Both the position numbers and the translations under genes were made by a program. Positions 14,493-23,670 of a stretch of 33,929 nucleotides of DNA are shown here, in pieces. The DNA lies in assembly GCA_947450645.1 (NCBI GenBank), contig CANFWH010000025.1, positions 1 through 33,929 of the forward strand, written 5' to 3'. The notes beneath the pieces were generated by a model, which saw only the letters and a list, made by a program, of their open reading frames with translations, made no database searches and was not told where the DNA came from. Every line of letters begins with the position of its first letter. Position 1 is the stretch's first letter. This DNA comes from Comamonadaceae bacterium (GTDB lineage: Bacteria > Pseudomonadota > Gammaproteobacteria > Burkholderiales > Burkholderiaceae_C).

Positions 14493-15554
14493 ATGAAAAC
14501 CTACAAAATCGCCTGCATCCCCGGAGACGGTATTGGCAAAGAAGTCGTACCAGCGGGAGAGGCCGTTCTGCGTGCCTTGGCTGCCAAATCTGGGAAATTT
14601 AATTTTGAGTTTGAAAGCTTTGGCTGGGGTGGCGATTGGTACCGCGCCCACGGCGAGATGATGCCTAAAAACGGGAACGACCTCATCAAAGACAAAGACG
14701 CAATTTTGTTTGGTTCGGCTGGGGATCCACATATTCCCGATCACATCACGCTGTGGGGCTTGCGCCTTAAGATTTGCCAAGGTTTTGACCAGTATGCCAA
14801 TGTGCGCCCAACCCGCATCTTGCCGGGCATTGATGCACCGCTGAAGCGCTGCACGCCTGCCGATTTGGACTGGGTGATCGTGCGCGAAAACTCGGAAGGC
14901 GAATATGCTGGTGTGGGTGGGCGTGTGCACCAAGGCCACGCGATTGAGGTCGCTACCGACGTGAGCATGATGACGCGCGTGGGTGTGGAACGCGTGATTC
15001 GCTATGCGTTCGAGCTGGCTCGTTCGCGTCCGCGCAAGCAGCTCACTGTGGTCACAAAATCCAACGCACAGCGCCACGCGATGGTGATGTGGGACGAGAT
15101 TGCTGTGGAAGTGTCCAAAGATTTCCCTGATGTGAAGTGGGACAAAGAGTTGGTGGATGCCATGACGGCGCGTATGGTGAACAAGCCGCGCACCATCGAC
15201 ACCGTGGTTGCGACCAACTTGCATGCGGATGTCCTCTCCGATTTAGCGGCTGCGCTGGCAGGCAGTTTGGGCATTGCGCCCACGGCTAATATCGATCCCT
15301 CGCGCCGCTTTCCGTCGATGTTTGAGCCGATTCATGGTTCGGCATTTGACATCATGGGCAAGGGACTTGCCAATCCCATCGGTACATTTTGGAGTTGTGT
15401 GATGATGCTGGAGCACCTAGGGGAACCTGAGGCTGCGAAGAAGTTGATGGCCGTGATTGAATCAGTCACAGCGGACACATCACTTCACACTGGCGACCTT
15501 GGCGGCAAGGCGACGATGGATCAAGTTACGCAAGCTGTCATCGCGAGGTTGTAA
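14493..15554 (+). CDS. ttuC: Tartrate dehydrogenase / D-malate dehydrogenase family
   Basis: The 353-residue protein belongs to the isocitrate/isopropylmalate dehydrogenase superfamily, tartrate dehydrogenase branch. N-terminal IPGDGIGKEVVP, central VIVRENSEGEYAG and NLHADVLSDLAAALAGSLG, and C-terminal FEPIHGSAFDIMGKGLANP are characteristic. Such enzymes oxidise D-malate or tartrate with NAD+ and Mn2+. A TTG at 14484 extends the frame by three codons, but the ATG at 14493 is preferred. The downstream Bug-type binding protein, 22 bases away, suggests a dicarboxylate uptake and oxidation pair; exact substrate is open. Confidence 0.85.
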   Translation: MKTYKIACIPGDGIGKEVVPAGEAVLRALAAKSGKFNFEFESFGWGGDWYRAHGEMMPKNGNDLIKDKDAILFGSAGDPHIPDHITLWGLRLKICQGFDQYANVRPTRILPGIDAPLKRCTPADLDWVIVRENSEGEYAGVGGRVHQGHAIEVATDVSMMTRVGVERVIRYAFELARSRPRKQLTVVTKSNAQRHAMVMWDEIAVEVSKDFPDVKWDKELVDAMTARMVNKPRTIDTVVATNLHADVLSDLAAALAGSLGIAPTANIDPSRRFPSMFEPIHGSAFDIMGKGLANPIGTFWSCVMMLEHLGEPEAAKKLMAVIESVTADTSLHTGDLGGKATMDQVTQAVIARL

Positions 15555-15576
15555 ATTTTTTTAAAAGATTGATTAC

Positions 15577-16533
15577 ATGAAAAAAATTCTATCGATTCTG
15601 ATTTTAATATGGCTCGCAGGCCATGCCAGTATTGGCCTAGCGCAGAGCTGCCCTGAAAAAAATATGCTCTACTATCAAGCGTTTCCGCCAGGCGGCGAGT
15701 CCGATTTGTCGGCACGGCATCAGCAGATTTTGCTTAAAAAAAGATGTCCTACTATCGACACCATCATTCAATACAAAGCAGGCGCGGGTGGTGGTTTGAT
15801 GTGGGGACAAATGAACCAATTGCCAAGCGATGGCTTGAACGTGGTTGGCATTAACTTACCGCACATTGTTTTTCAACCTTTAGAAGGGCAAGTGCAATAC
15901 AAGACGGCGGACATCACGCCTGTGTTTTGGTTTCACTACACGCCCGATGTGCTGGTTGTGCCTGAGAGTAGTTCGATTAAAAATTTTGCCGACTTCATCA
16001 AAGCAGCGAAAGCAAATCCTGGCAAGCTGAGTCTGGGCGGCTCAGGCCTCAACTCCGCCAATCACGCGGCGCACGAGCGTTTGGATGCCGCTTTTGGCGT
16101 GAAGACTAACTACATCCCCTACAAAGGCACGGGCGATATGGCGGTTGCCGTTTTAGGTAGTCAAGTCGATGGTGCGATGGCATATTCACCTTTTGCGATT
16201 ACTAATAAAGGCAGGATTCGCGCCTTGGCGATTGCGATGGATAAGCGCCATCCGCTGATGCCTGATGTACCGACTTTTAAAGAGTTGGGCGTGAACTGGG
16301 TGGACGGCGCGTACCGCGGCATCGGCATGCCCAAAGGCACGCCAGCTATGGCTCGCCAGCGCATATCCGATCAATGGCGTGCGATGAACAACGAGCCCGA
16401 GATGAAAGAGCTAGCTGCCAAGGCAGGCTTTGAACTCGTGAACATTGGTGTGGAAGAAATGCCTGCCTTTATGGCAGAAAAAACCAAACTTTATTTGGAG
16501 AGTGCTCAGCGATTGGGACTCGGGAAAAAATAA
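15577..16533 (+). CDS. Bug-family (TctC-like) periplasmic substrate-binding protein
   Basis: The 318-residue protein starts with a signal peptide (about 1-22, MKKILSILILIW then GLAQS). The mature part is a tripartite tricarboxylate transporter receptor fold: PPGGESD, YKAGAGGG, GTGDMAVAVLGSQVDG and GTPAMARQRI are in the expected order. It is a divergent member, with a Cys pair in the first 55 residues (SCPEKN and KKRCPTI) that may form a disulfide. No TctA or TctB membrane components are nearby, which is normal for the many orphan Bug genes of Burkholderiales. The gene before it suggests a C4-hydroxyacid ligand; this is inference. Confidence 0.87.
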   Translation: MKKILSILILIWLAGHASIGLAQSCPEKNMLYYQAFPPGGESDLSARHQQILLKKRCPTIDTIIQYKAGAGGGLMWGQMNQLPSDGLNVVGINLPHIVFQPLEGQVQYKTADITPVFWFHYTPDVLVVPESSSIKNFADFIKAAKANPGKLSLGGSGLNSANHAAHERLDAAFGVKTNYIPYKGTGDMAVAVLGSQVDGAMAYSPFAITNKGRIRALAIAMDKRHPLMPDVPTFKELGVNWVDGAYRGIGMPKGTPAMARQRISDQWRAMNNEPEMKELAAKAGFELVNIGVEEMPAFMAEKTKLYLESAQRLGLGKK

Positions 16534-16581
16534 GAAATCGGCTCGCAGGCCATATCCTGGTTGGTCTGCACAAGTACCGAT

Positions 16582-17448
16582 TTATTGATTCGCCATTGCC
16601 TCGCCCATGCGAATGACACCTAAAGATTGCCAACTTGGGTTGAAGGCGAGGTCAGATTTTGGCCATAGCATCACAACAGTAGAGCCAAGTAAAAAGCGTC
16701 CCATCTCGTCGCCTTGCTTGAGCTCAATCGCGCCGGCTTGGCCGCTCGCAGGGTAGTTCCAAGTCGTGACGACGGGCAAGCGCGGTGGGTTGATGGTGCC
16801 GTGCCACACGGTTGCCATTGATCCCACAATGGTTGCGCCAACCAGCACATTCACAAACGGACCGTGCTCGGTATCAAACACGCAAACCGTGCGTTCGTTG
16901 CGTGCGAAAAGACCAGGCACGCCCTCGGCGGTAGTCGGGTTCACGCTAAACAAATCGCCGGGCACATAAATCATCTGGCGCAGCGTTCCTGCGCATGGCA
17001 TGTGGATGCGGTGATAGTCTTTGGGGCTGAGATACAAGCACGCAAAATGACCGTCGTTAAATTTGGCGGCAAGCTCGGAGTTCCCGCCCACCAAGGCCTG
17101 TGCGGTATAGCTGTGACCTTTGGCTTGATAGATTTGATCCTGTTCGATTCTTCCTAGTTGGCTAATCGCGCCATCAACGGGCGAGACCCATGTGGCGTTA
17201 GCCAGTGGCCGTGCATCGGGTTTGAGAGCGCGTGTAAAAAAACTATTGAACGAGTCGTAGCTACGCGGATCGGGGTTAACGGCCTCCGCCATATTCACGC
17301 CGTATTTTTTGATGAACCACTCGATGATTCGTGTTGTGATGAAGCCCCATTTGTTGCCAGCAACAAATCCACCAAATTGGGTGAGGGCGCGTTTGGGGAA
17401 GAGATATTGACTGCGAACGCTTTTGGGCGCTGAAAGAAATTCTGGCAC
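16582..17448 (-). CDS. psd: Phosphatidylserine decarboxylase proenzyme
   Basis: The protein makes phosphatidylethanolamine at the inner membrane. It is self-cleaved at an LGST site (S256 in this numbering) to give the pyruvoyl alpha chain; D92 (PVDGAIS) and H149 (YHRIHMP) complete the processing triad. The GTG at 17448 is preferred because AAGGA lies 6 bases upstream, and it gives 288 residues beginning close to the family's YLFPKRALTQFGG. An ATG at 17505 would add 19 residues but overlaps the divergent pgeF start by several bases. The gene converges on the Bug gene with 48 bases between stops. Confidence 0.9.
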   Translation of the reverse strand: MPEFLSAPKSVRSQYLFPKRALTQFGGFVAGNKWGFITTRIIEWFIKKYGVNMAEAVNPDPRSYDSFNSFFTRALKPDARPLANATWVSPVDGAISQLGRIEQDQIYQAKGHSYTAQALVGGNSELAAKFNDGHFACLYLSPKDYHRIHMPCAGTLRQMIYVPGDLFSVNPTTAEGVPGLFARNERTVCVFDTEHGPFVNVLVGATIVGSMATVWHGTINPPRLPVVTTWNYPASGQAGAIELKQGDEMGRFLLGSTVVMLWPKSDLAFNPSWQSLGVIRMGEAMANQ

Positions 17449-17498
17449 TGGGTGTCCTTGGGAAGTAGCGGCGATTTTAACTTTGCGAGAATGCTCGC

Positions 17499-18239
17499 AT
17501 GCCATTCAAGCCCCAGACCCTGATGACCACTCGCCACGGCGGCGTGTCGCTTGCACCGTTCGACTCGCTCAATCTCGGCGATCACGTAGGCGACGCGCCT
17601 GAGTCTGTGATGACTAATCGCAAAATTTTAGAAAAACAAATCGGTGTGAGGCCTGTCTTCTTGAAGCAAGTTCACGGGGTGCAGTGCCTTCAAATTGATG
17701 CGCAGACACCTGATGGTTTGGATGCGGATGGTTGTGTCACAACTGATCCAAACGTGGCCTGCGTGATGATGGTCGCCGATTGCTTGCCTGTGTTGTTTTG
17801 GAATCAGTCGGGCACGGCAGTGGGCGCTGCTCATGCGGGATGGCGCGGGTTTGTGGGCGATGTGAATTCTGATGGGGCGCGTGTCAATATCCTGCAAGCC
17901 ACAGTGGATAAGCTCAAAGCGCTGTCGATGGCTGGCGAGCCGATCCACGCTTGGCTTGGCGCTTGTATTGGATTTGAGCATTTTGAAGTAGGGCAAGAGG
18001 TTGCCGAGCACTTTGATGCTGCGTTTAAGCGTGATATCACTGGCGGTAAGTGGCTTGTGGATTTGGCAGTCGCGGCGCGGTACAGACTTGAGAATCTAGG
18101 CCTAAGCTCGATTAGCGGCAATGATGGAAAACCCTCTTGGTGTACGGTGACAAACAGCGCAGACTACTTTTCGCATAGGCGGGACAGCAAAGTGTCAGGT
18201 AACACGGGTCGAATGGCGGTGGCGATTTGGCTTAAATAA
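17499..18239 (+). CDS. pgeF: Peptidoglycan editing factor PgeF (YfiH/laccase-domain)
   Basis: The 246-residue protein has the YfiH/CNF1-type fold, with metal-site residues H59 (KQVHG), C95 (ADCLPVLF) and H112 (AAHAGWRG), and GACIG near residue 150. In other bacteria it prevents serine from being wrongly built into peptidoglycan precursors; related proteins have purine nucleoside phosphorylase or deaminase activity. Start at 17499 fits the family, which begins a few residues before TTRHGGVS. The next gene begins 11 bases after its stop, so the two may be co-transcribed. Confidence 0.92.
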   Translation: MPFKPQTLMTTRHGGVSLAPFDSLNLGDHVGDAPESVMTNRKILEKQIGVRPVFLKQVHGVQCLQIDAQTPDGLDADGCVTTDPNVACVMMVADCLPVLFWNQSGTAVGAAHAGWRGFVGDVNSDGARVNILQATVDKLKALSMAGEPIHAWLGACIGFEHFEVGQEVAEHFDAAFKRDITGGKWLVDLAVAARYRLENLGLSSISGNDGKPSWCTVTNSADYFSHRRDSKVSGNTGRMAVAIWLK

Positions 18240-18250
18240 GAAAGACGGGT

Positions 18251-20065
18251 ATGGCAAAGTTAATTCCAGTTTTGGGTTCTTGTCGCTTTGCGAATGGAGG
18301 TGAGCGCCGCGTTGCTGAGCGGTTAGAAGACAAGCTCGATGATGATTATTTAATTTGGTACAACGTTCCAGTAGGACAACTACAGCTCCATCCCGACTTC
18401 ATTGTGTTTCATCCAAACCGTGGCATCTTGGTTCTAGAGGTTAAGGAGTGGAGCTTTAACGGGTACATCCAAGGCTTTGATAGAGATACTTGGCAGGTTT
18501 TAGATACTGCATCGGGACGCGTTAAATGCGTAAAAAGTCCGCTAGATCAAGCACGAAATTACGCCCTTCAAGTTATTGATTGCCTTAAGCTTGATCCGCA
18601 GCTCAGGCAAGAAGGGACTCGATGGGAGGGTAATATTTGCTGTTCATGGTCTTATGGGGTTGTTTTCCCGAACATCACGCGAAAAGAGTTTGACTCGCAG
18701 GGATGCGGTAAGGTGATTGAATCTTCACGGGTGATCTGTAAAGATGAAATGATTCCTAGCGTAGATTCCGAAGCGTTTCAAAATCGATTGTGGGGGATGT
18801 TTCAATTTCCCATGCGGAACAAGCTAAGTCTTCCTCAGATTGATCGGATTCGGGGGAACTTATTTCCTGAGCTTCGCGTCACCTCGCAGGTGAATCTATT
18901 TGGAGATGAAGAGGAGGGCGATGCTTTGCGAGACATGCGGGTCATGGACATCTTGCAAGAGCAGCTGGCACGTAGCCTCGGCGAGGGACACCGCGTGATC
19001 CACGGCGTGGCGGGTTCTGGCAAAACAATGATTCTTGCGTATCGAGCAGAGTACTTAGCCACGGCAAGCCATAAGCCAGTTTTGGTGTTATGCAAGAGTA
19101 GGCCTTTGGCCGATAAATTGGCGAGCATCATGCTGCGAAAAGGGTTAGAGCATAAAGTTGATGTCAGGAGTTTTCATGCTTGGTGTGGCTTGCAACTACG
19201 CACATATGGGCAAACTGTGCCAGCGCAAAAAACAACATTAGACGCCATGTTTGCCGAGCAGGTGGATGCAGTGATTCGCGCTGTCGATAGACGGCAAATA
19301 CCGATTGGACAGTATGCTGCAGTGCTCATTGATGAGGGGCATGATTTCCCCGCACATTGGCTTAGATTGGTTGTTCAAATGATCGATCCAGAGACGAATA
19401 GCTTGCTGCTTTTGTATGATAAAGCGCAGTCGATTTTTCAAAAAAGCAAAGATACAAAATTTAGCTTTAAAGAAGTCGGCATTTCTGCGCAAGGGCGCAC
19501 AACAATTCTCAAAATCAATTATCGAAATACGCGGCAAATTTTGGCAACGGCTAATCTTGTCGCACGTGAATTGCTTTCTCCGCAAGATGCTGATGAGGAC
19601 GGTGCGCCGCTGATTCGTCCGATGGGGAGTGGCCGCGAAGGTGACGAAACGATGGTGATTCGGCTTCCAAGCCGCGTGCAAGAATGGCAACGAGTCAGCG
19701 CACAGTTGCAGGCTGCGCATGAAGAGGGCTTTGCATGGAGTGATATGGCAATCATTTGCCACTATAAAAATGGATGCGATGAAGCAAAGTTCGAGATGGA
19801 ACGCGAGCACATTCCTTGCGAATTGTTGGATGCAAAAAGCGGCTTAGATCGAGTGAAAATATTGACCATGCACACCAGCAAAGGCCTGGAGTTTCCAGTA
19901 GTGGCGCTACCTAATATGGAGTTGATGCCGTCCCACAGTTTCGATGAAAGCGAAGAGGCTAGGCTCTTCTACGTAGCCGCCACCCGCGCCACGCATAAAC
20001 TCATCATTACCAGCAGTGGAGATTCAAAATTTATGCAGCACCTTGCGCCTAGTCAATTAACTTAA
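18251..20065 (+). CDS. NERD nuclease-SF1 helicase fusion protein
   Basis: The 604-residue protein starts with a NERD domain whose D49, E63 and K65 (HPDF, LEVKEW) form a PD-(D/E)xK-type site. A UvrD-like superfamily 1 helicase follows, with Walker A at 252-259 (GVAGSGKT), Walker B D361-E362 (LIDEGHD), a late motif near 541 (HTSKGLEFP) and VAATRATHKL near 575. Both nuclease and ATPase residues look intact. NERD-helicases occur in mobile and defence contexts as well as on chromosomes, and the role here is unknown. It lies 11 bases after pgeF and just before phaC. Confidence 0.87.
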   Translation: MAKLIPVLGSCRFANGGERRVAERLEDKLDDDYLIWYNVPVGQLQLHPDFIVFHPNRGILVLEVKEWSFNGYIQGFDRDTWQVLDTASGRVKCVKSPLDQARNYALQVIDCLKLDPQLRQEGTRWEGNICCSWSYGVVFPNITRKEFDSQGCGKVIESSRVICKDEMIPSVDSEAFQNRLWGMFQFPMRNKLSLPQIDRIRGNLFPELRVTSQVNLFGDEEEGDALRDMRVMDILQEQLARSLGEGHRVIHGVAGSGKTMILAYRAEYLATASHKPVLVLCKSRPLADKLASIMLRKGLEHKVDVRSFHAWCGLQLRTYGQTVPAQKTTLDAMFAEQVDAVIRAVDRRQIPIGQYAAVLIDEGHDFPAHWLRLVVQMIDPETNSLLLLYDKAQSIFQKSKDTKFSFKEVGISAQGRTTILKINYRNTRQILATANLVARELLSPQDADEDGAPLIRPMGSGREGDETMVIRLPSRVQEWQRVSAQLQAAHEEGFAWSDMAIICHYKNGCDEAKFEMEREHIPCELLDAKSGLDRVKILTMHTSKGLEFPVVALPNMELMPSHSFDESEEARLFYVAATRATHKLIITSSGDSKFMQHLAPSQLT

Positions 20066-20080
20066 TAGGAAAAATAAAAA

Positions 20081-21595
20081 ATGAGCACAGACATGACTAA
20101 ACAAATGACGGAGCAAATGGCAAAGCAAGCCGAAGCTTTCAATAAACAAATGGCGGATTGGGCTAAGGCTGCCCATGTCGCTGGCTCGAAAGCCTTATCG
20201 GATATGGTCTCACAGGCATCTACCCAGCCCAATGTGGATGAAAAAACGAAGGCGAAGCTGTCGTTTTCAGCCGAGCAAATGATTTCGGCTACGAACCCGC
20301 AGAACTTTTTTGCGTTCAATCCTGAGGCGATTCAAAAAGCGATTGAGACCAATGGCGCAAGTTTGCAGCGCGGCATTGCCAACATGCTGTCCGACATGAA
20401 AAAGGGCTCGATCAGCATGACCGATGAGACGGCGTTTGAAGTGGGAAAAAACGTCGGGACCTCTGAGGGCGCGGTTGTGTTTGAAAACGATTTGTTCCAG
20501 CTCATCGAATACAAACCACTCACGCCAAAAGTCTTTGAGCGCCCATTTCTATTGATTCCGCCGTGCATTAACAAATTCTACATTCTTGATTTGCAACCTG
20601 AAAACTCATTCATCCGCTATGCCGTGTCGCAAGGTCACAGAACGTTTGTGGTGAGCTGGCGTAATCCTGATGAGTCGATGTCTAACGTGACATGGGACGA
20701 CTACATTGAAGACGCGGCCATCAAAGCGATTGAGACAGTGCAAGAGATTTGCCTTGCCAAACAAATCAATGCGCTGGGGTTTTGTGTAGGCGGAACGATT
20801 CTGGCTACGGCCTTGGCTGTACTGGCGGCGCGGGACGAAAAGCCAGTCGCTTCGGCAACATTTTTAACCACCTTGCTGGACTTTAGTAACACGGGTGTGC
20901 TCGATGTTTTCATTGACGAAGCGTCTGTGAGCAAGCGTGAAAAACAGTTCGCCAACGGCGGCATTTTGAAGGGACAAGAGCTGGCCACAACATTCTCATT
21001 TTTGCGCCCTAACGATTTGGTGTGGAACTATGTGGCGAAGAATTATTTGAAGGGCGAATCACCACCGCCTTTTGATTTGCTGTTTTGGAACGGCGACGCG
21101 ACCAACCTGCCAGGTCCTATGTACGCGTGGTATTTGCGCCATACGTACCTTGAGAACAATTTATCGAAATCCAAGTACTGTTTGGTAGCAGACGAGCGTG
21201 TGGATTTTGAAGCGATCGATATGCCCGTCTACATCTATGGCTCACGTGAAGACCATATCGTACCAATTGAGGGTGCGTATGCCAGCACGCAGTTGCTCTC
21301 TGGCAAAAAACGTTTTGTCATGGGTGCGTCGGGGCACATTGCGGGTGTGATTAATCCACCGATTAAGAAAAAGCGTAGCCACTGGACGCGGGACGACGGC
21401 AAGTTGCCGAGCACGCAAGCCAAGTGGCTAGAGGGCGCAACCGAACACTCGGGCAGCTGGTGGGATGACTGGGCGCATTGGTTAAAACCCTTGGCAGGGA
21501 AAACGATAGCTAGCCCAAAAGCTTACGGACGGGCAAAATTCAAACCCATAGAAGCGGCTCCGGGGAGATATGTCAAAGCCAAAGCGTCAATATAG
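20081..21595 (+). CDS. phaC: Class I poly(3-hydroxyalkanoate) synthase
   Basis: The 504-residue enzyme polymerises 3-hydroxyacyl-CoA into granule polyester. The alpha/beta-hydrolase core has C235 (GFCVGG, lipase-box cysteine), D391 (REDHIVP) and H419 (SGHIAG) as catalytic triad, with class I blocks PPCINKFYILDL and NPPIKKKRSHW. It is roughly 80 residues shorter before the catalytic cysteine than the well-known class I enzyme of Cupriavidus. Its first 45 residues are polar, Gln/Lys/Ala-rich helix. It lies 15 bases after the NERD-helicase gene and is followed by a terminator before phaA. Confidence 0.94.
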   Translation: MSTDMTKQMTEQMAKQAEAFNKQMADWAKAAHVAGSKALSDMVSQASTQPNVDEKTKAKLSFSAEQMISATNPQNFFAFNPEAIQKAIETNGASLQRGIANMLSDMKKGSISMTDETAFEVGKNVGTSEGAVVFENDLFQLIEYKPLTPKVFERPFLLIPPCINKFYILDLQPENSFIRYAVSQGHRTFVVSWRNPDESMSNVTWDDYIEDAAIKAIETVQEICLAKQINALGFCVGGTILATALAVLAARDEKPVASATFLTTLLDFSNTGVLDVFIDEASVSKREKQFANGGILKGQELATTFSFLRPNDLVWNYVAKNYLKGESPPPFDLLFWNGDATNLPGPMYAWYLRHTYLENNLSKSKYCLVADERVDFEAIDMPVYIYGSREDHIVPIEGAYASTQLLSGKKRFVMGASGHIAGVINPPIKKKRSHWTRDDGKLPSTQAKWLEGATEHSGSWWDDWAHWLKPLAGKTIASPKAYGRAKFKPIEAAPGRYVKAKASI

Positions 21596-21626
21596 ATGCT
21601 GGCCTAGGCGACTGAAAGCATCAGAG

Positions 21627-21650
21627 CCCGTACTTGTTACGGGTTTTTTT
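21627..21650 (+). terminator. Intrinsic terminator between phaC and phaA
   Basis: CCCGTA (21627-21632) pairs with TACGGG (21638-21643) around a 5-base loop and is followed by seven T. It ends 40 bases before the phaA start. phaA-phaB therefore probably have their own promoter or depend on read-through. Confidence 0.85.
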
Positions 21651-21690
21651 GCGGTATTTTTTTATGATTTTTAAATGAAGGAGTGTTTCT

Positions 21691-22875
21691 ATGTCTGCAC
21701 ATGACATCGTAATTGTTGCTGCCACGCGTACCGCTGTTGGCAAATTTGGTGGGTCGCTATCCAAGATGGCCGCTACTGACATGGGATCTATCGTGATCAA
21801 AGAGGCAATGGCTCGCGCCAAGCTTGACCCTTCGCAAGTGGGCGAAGTCATCATGGGGCAAGTTTTGGCCGCAGGCGCGGGACAAAATCCAGCACGCCAA
21901 GCAACCATTAAATCTGGCCTTGCCAAAGAAACACCCGCACTCACCATTAACGCCGTTTGCGGCTCAGGTCTCAAGGCTGTGATGCTGGCTGCGCAAGCCG
22001 TCGCTTGGGGCGACAGTGAGATCGTAATTGCTGGCGGACAAGAAAACATGAGCGCCGCGCCGCACGTACTACCCAACTCCCGTGATGGCCAGCGAATGGG
22101 CGATTGGAAGCTGATTGACTCCATGATTGTGGATGGCCTGTGGGACGTGTACAACCAATATCACATGGGCATTACGGCAGAGAACGTGGCCAAAGCACAT
22201 GGCATTACGCGTGATATGCAAGATGCGCTGGCGTTGTCATCGCAAATGAAGGCGATGGCTGCGCAAGATGCGGGCAAGTTCAAAGATGAAATCGTGGGCG
22301 TTTCGATGGCGCAGAAAAAAGGCGATCCAATCGTCTTTGCTGCGGACGAGTTCATTAACCGCAAATCAAGCGCAGAAGGCCTTGCTGGACTGCGCCCTGC
22401 GTTCGACAAAGCAGGTGGCGTAACGGCGGGCAATGCATCGGGCATTAACGACGGTGCTGCGGCAGTGGTGGTCATGAGCGCGGCTAAAGCTGCCGCGCTG
22501 GGCCTTACACCTTTGGCGCGTATTGCATCTTTTGCCAGCACGGGACTTGACCCAGCACTCATGGGCATGGGCCCCGTCTCTGCATCGCGCAAAGCCTTAA
22601 CCCGTGCGGGCTGGAAGGCATCTGATATTGATTTGTTTGAGCTGAACGAGGCTTTTGCAGCTCAGGCTTGCGCGGTGAACAAAGAGCTAGATATTGACCC
22701 TGCTCGCGTCAACGTGAACGGCGGCGCGATTGCAATTGGTCACCCGATTGGCGCGTCTGGTTGCCGTATTTTGGTCACGTTGCTGCACGAAATGCAGCGT
22801 ACGAATGCCAAAAAAGGCTTGGCCGCGCTGTGTATTGGTGGTGGTATGGGCGTATCTCTTGCCCTAGAACGCTAA
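21691..22875 (+). CDS. phaA: Acetyl-CoA C-acetyltransferase (beta-ketothiolase)
   Basis: The 394-residue thiolase condenses two acetyl-CoA to acetoacetyl-CoA, the first step of PHB synthesis. Catalytic residues are C90 (NAVCGSG), H351 (IGHPIGASG) and C381 (LCIGGGMG). Length and spacing fit the biosynthetic thiolase family. GGAG lies about 8 bases before the ATG. phaB follows after 34 bases. Confidence 0.94.
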   Translation: MSAHDIVIVAATRTAVGKFGGSLSKMAATDMGSIVIKEAMARAKLDPSQVGEVIMGQVLAAGAGQNPARQATIKSGLAKETPALTINAVCGSGLKAVMLAAQAVAWGDSEIVIAGGQENMSAAPHVLPNSRDGQRMGDWKLIDSMIVDGLWDVYNQYHMGITAENVAKAHGITRDMQDALALSSQMKAMAAQDAGKFKDEIVGVSMAQKKGDPIVFAADEFINRKSSAEGLAGLRPAFDKAGGVTAGNASGINDGAAAVVVMSAAKAAALGLTPLARIASFASTGLDPALMGMGPVSASRKALTRAGWKASDIDLFELNEAFAAQACAVNKELDIDPARVNVNGGAIAIGHPIGASGCRILVTLLHEMQRTNAKKGLAALCIGGGMGVSLALER

Positions 22876-22909
22876 TCTACTCATTAATAAATCAAAAAAG
22901 GAAAACATC

Positions 22910-23647
22910 ATGTCTAAAAAAGTAGCTTACGTTACAGGTGGTATGGGTGGCATCGGGACCTCGATTTGCCAGCGCTTGCACAAAGAAGGTTTTACGGTTG
23001 TGGCAGGTTGCGGCCCCACGCGCGATCACGCCAAATGGTTGGCTGAGCAAAAAGCTGAGGGTTACACCTTCTATGCATCGGTTGGCAATGTAGGTGATTG
23101 GGATTCCACGGTGGAGGCTTTTGCGGCTGTCAAAGCAGCACATGGTTCCATTAGCGTGCTGGTCAACAATGCGGGCATTACGCGTGACGGCCAGTTCCAC
23201 AAAATGAGCAAGGCTGATTGGGATGCGGTGATTTCGACCAATTTGAACAGCATGTTCAATGTGACCAAGCAAGTGGTGGGTGACATGATTGAAGCCAAAT
23301 TTGGTCGAATTATCAACATCAGCTCGGTGAATGGGCAAAAAGGACAGTTCGGGCAAGTGAACTATTCAACGGCTAAGGCTGGATTGCATGGCTTCACAAT
23401 GGCTTTAGCGCAAGAGTTGGCGGCTAAAGGCGTGACGGTCAATACCGTGAGCCCTGGCTACATTGGCACGGACATGGTCAAAGCGATTCGCCCAGACGTG
23501 TTGGAGAAAATCGTGGCGGGCGTGCCAGCCAAGCGCTTAGGAACGCCAGAAGAGATTGCGTCAATCATTGCGTGGATTGCATCCGAAGAGGGCGGTTACG
23601 CCACGGGCGCGGACTTCTCGCTGAATGGTGGTTTGCACATGGGTTAA
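22910..23647 (+). CDS. phaB: Acetoacetyl-CoA reductase
   Basis: The 245-residue short-chain dehydrogenase reduces acetoacetyl-CoA to (R)-3-hydroxybutyryl-CoA, the phaC substrate, normally with NADPH. It has the nucleotide-binding loop GGMGGIG (10-16), NNAG (87-89 region) and catalytic S138/S139, Y152 and K156. AAGGA lies upstream of the ATG. The gene is last in the pha set and is followed by a strong terminator. Confidence 0.94.
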   Translation: MSKKVAYVTGGMGGIGTSICQRLHKEGFTVVAGCGPTRDHAKWLAEQKAEGYTFYASVGNVGDWDSTVEAFAAVKAAHGSISVLVNNAGITRDGQFHKMSKADWDAVISTNLNSMFNVTKQVVGDMIEAKFGRIINISSVNGQKGQFGQVNYSTAKAGLHGFTMALAQELAAKGVTVNTVSPGYIGTDMVKAIRPDVLEKIVAGVPAKRLGTPEEIASIIAWIASEEGGYATGADFSLNGGLHMG

Positions 23648-23670
23648 ATCGGATAACGAGCAAATCCAAA

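Noticed and set aside
16535-16583. Terminator between the Bug gene and psd (AAATCGG pairing with CCGATTT)
   Set aside because: The loop is about 35 bases and the T-run is poor, so it is too weak to call.
18251-20065. NERD-helicase as part of a multi-gene defence system
   Set aside because: Both neighbours are housekeeping genes and no companion methylase, toxin or effector gene is adjacent, so it is reported only as a single gene of interest.
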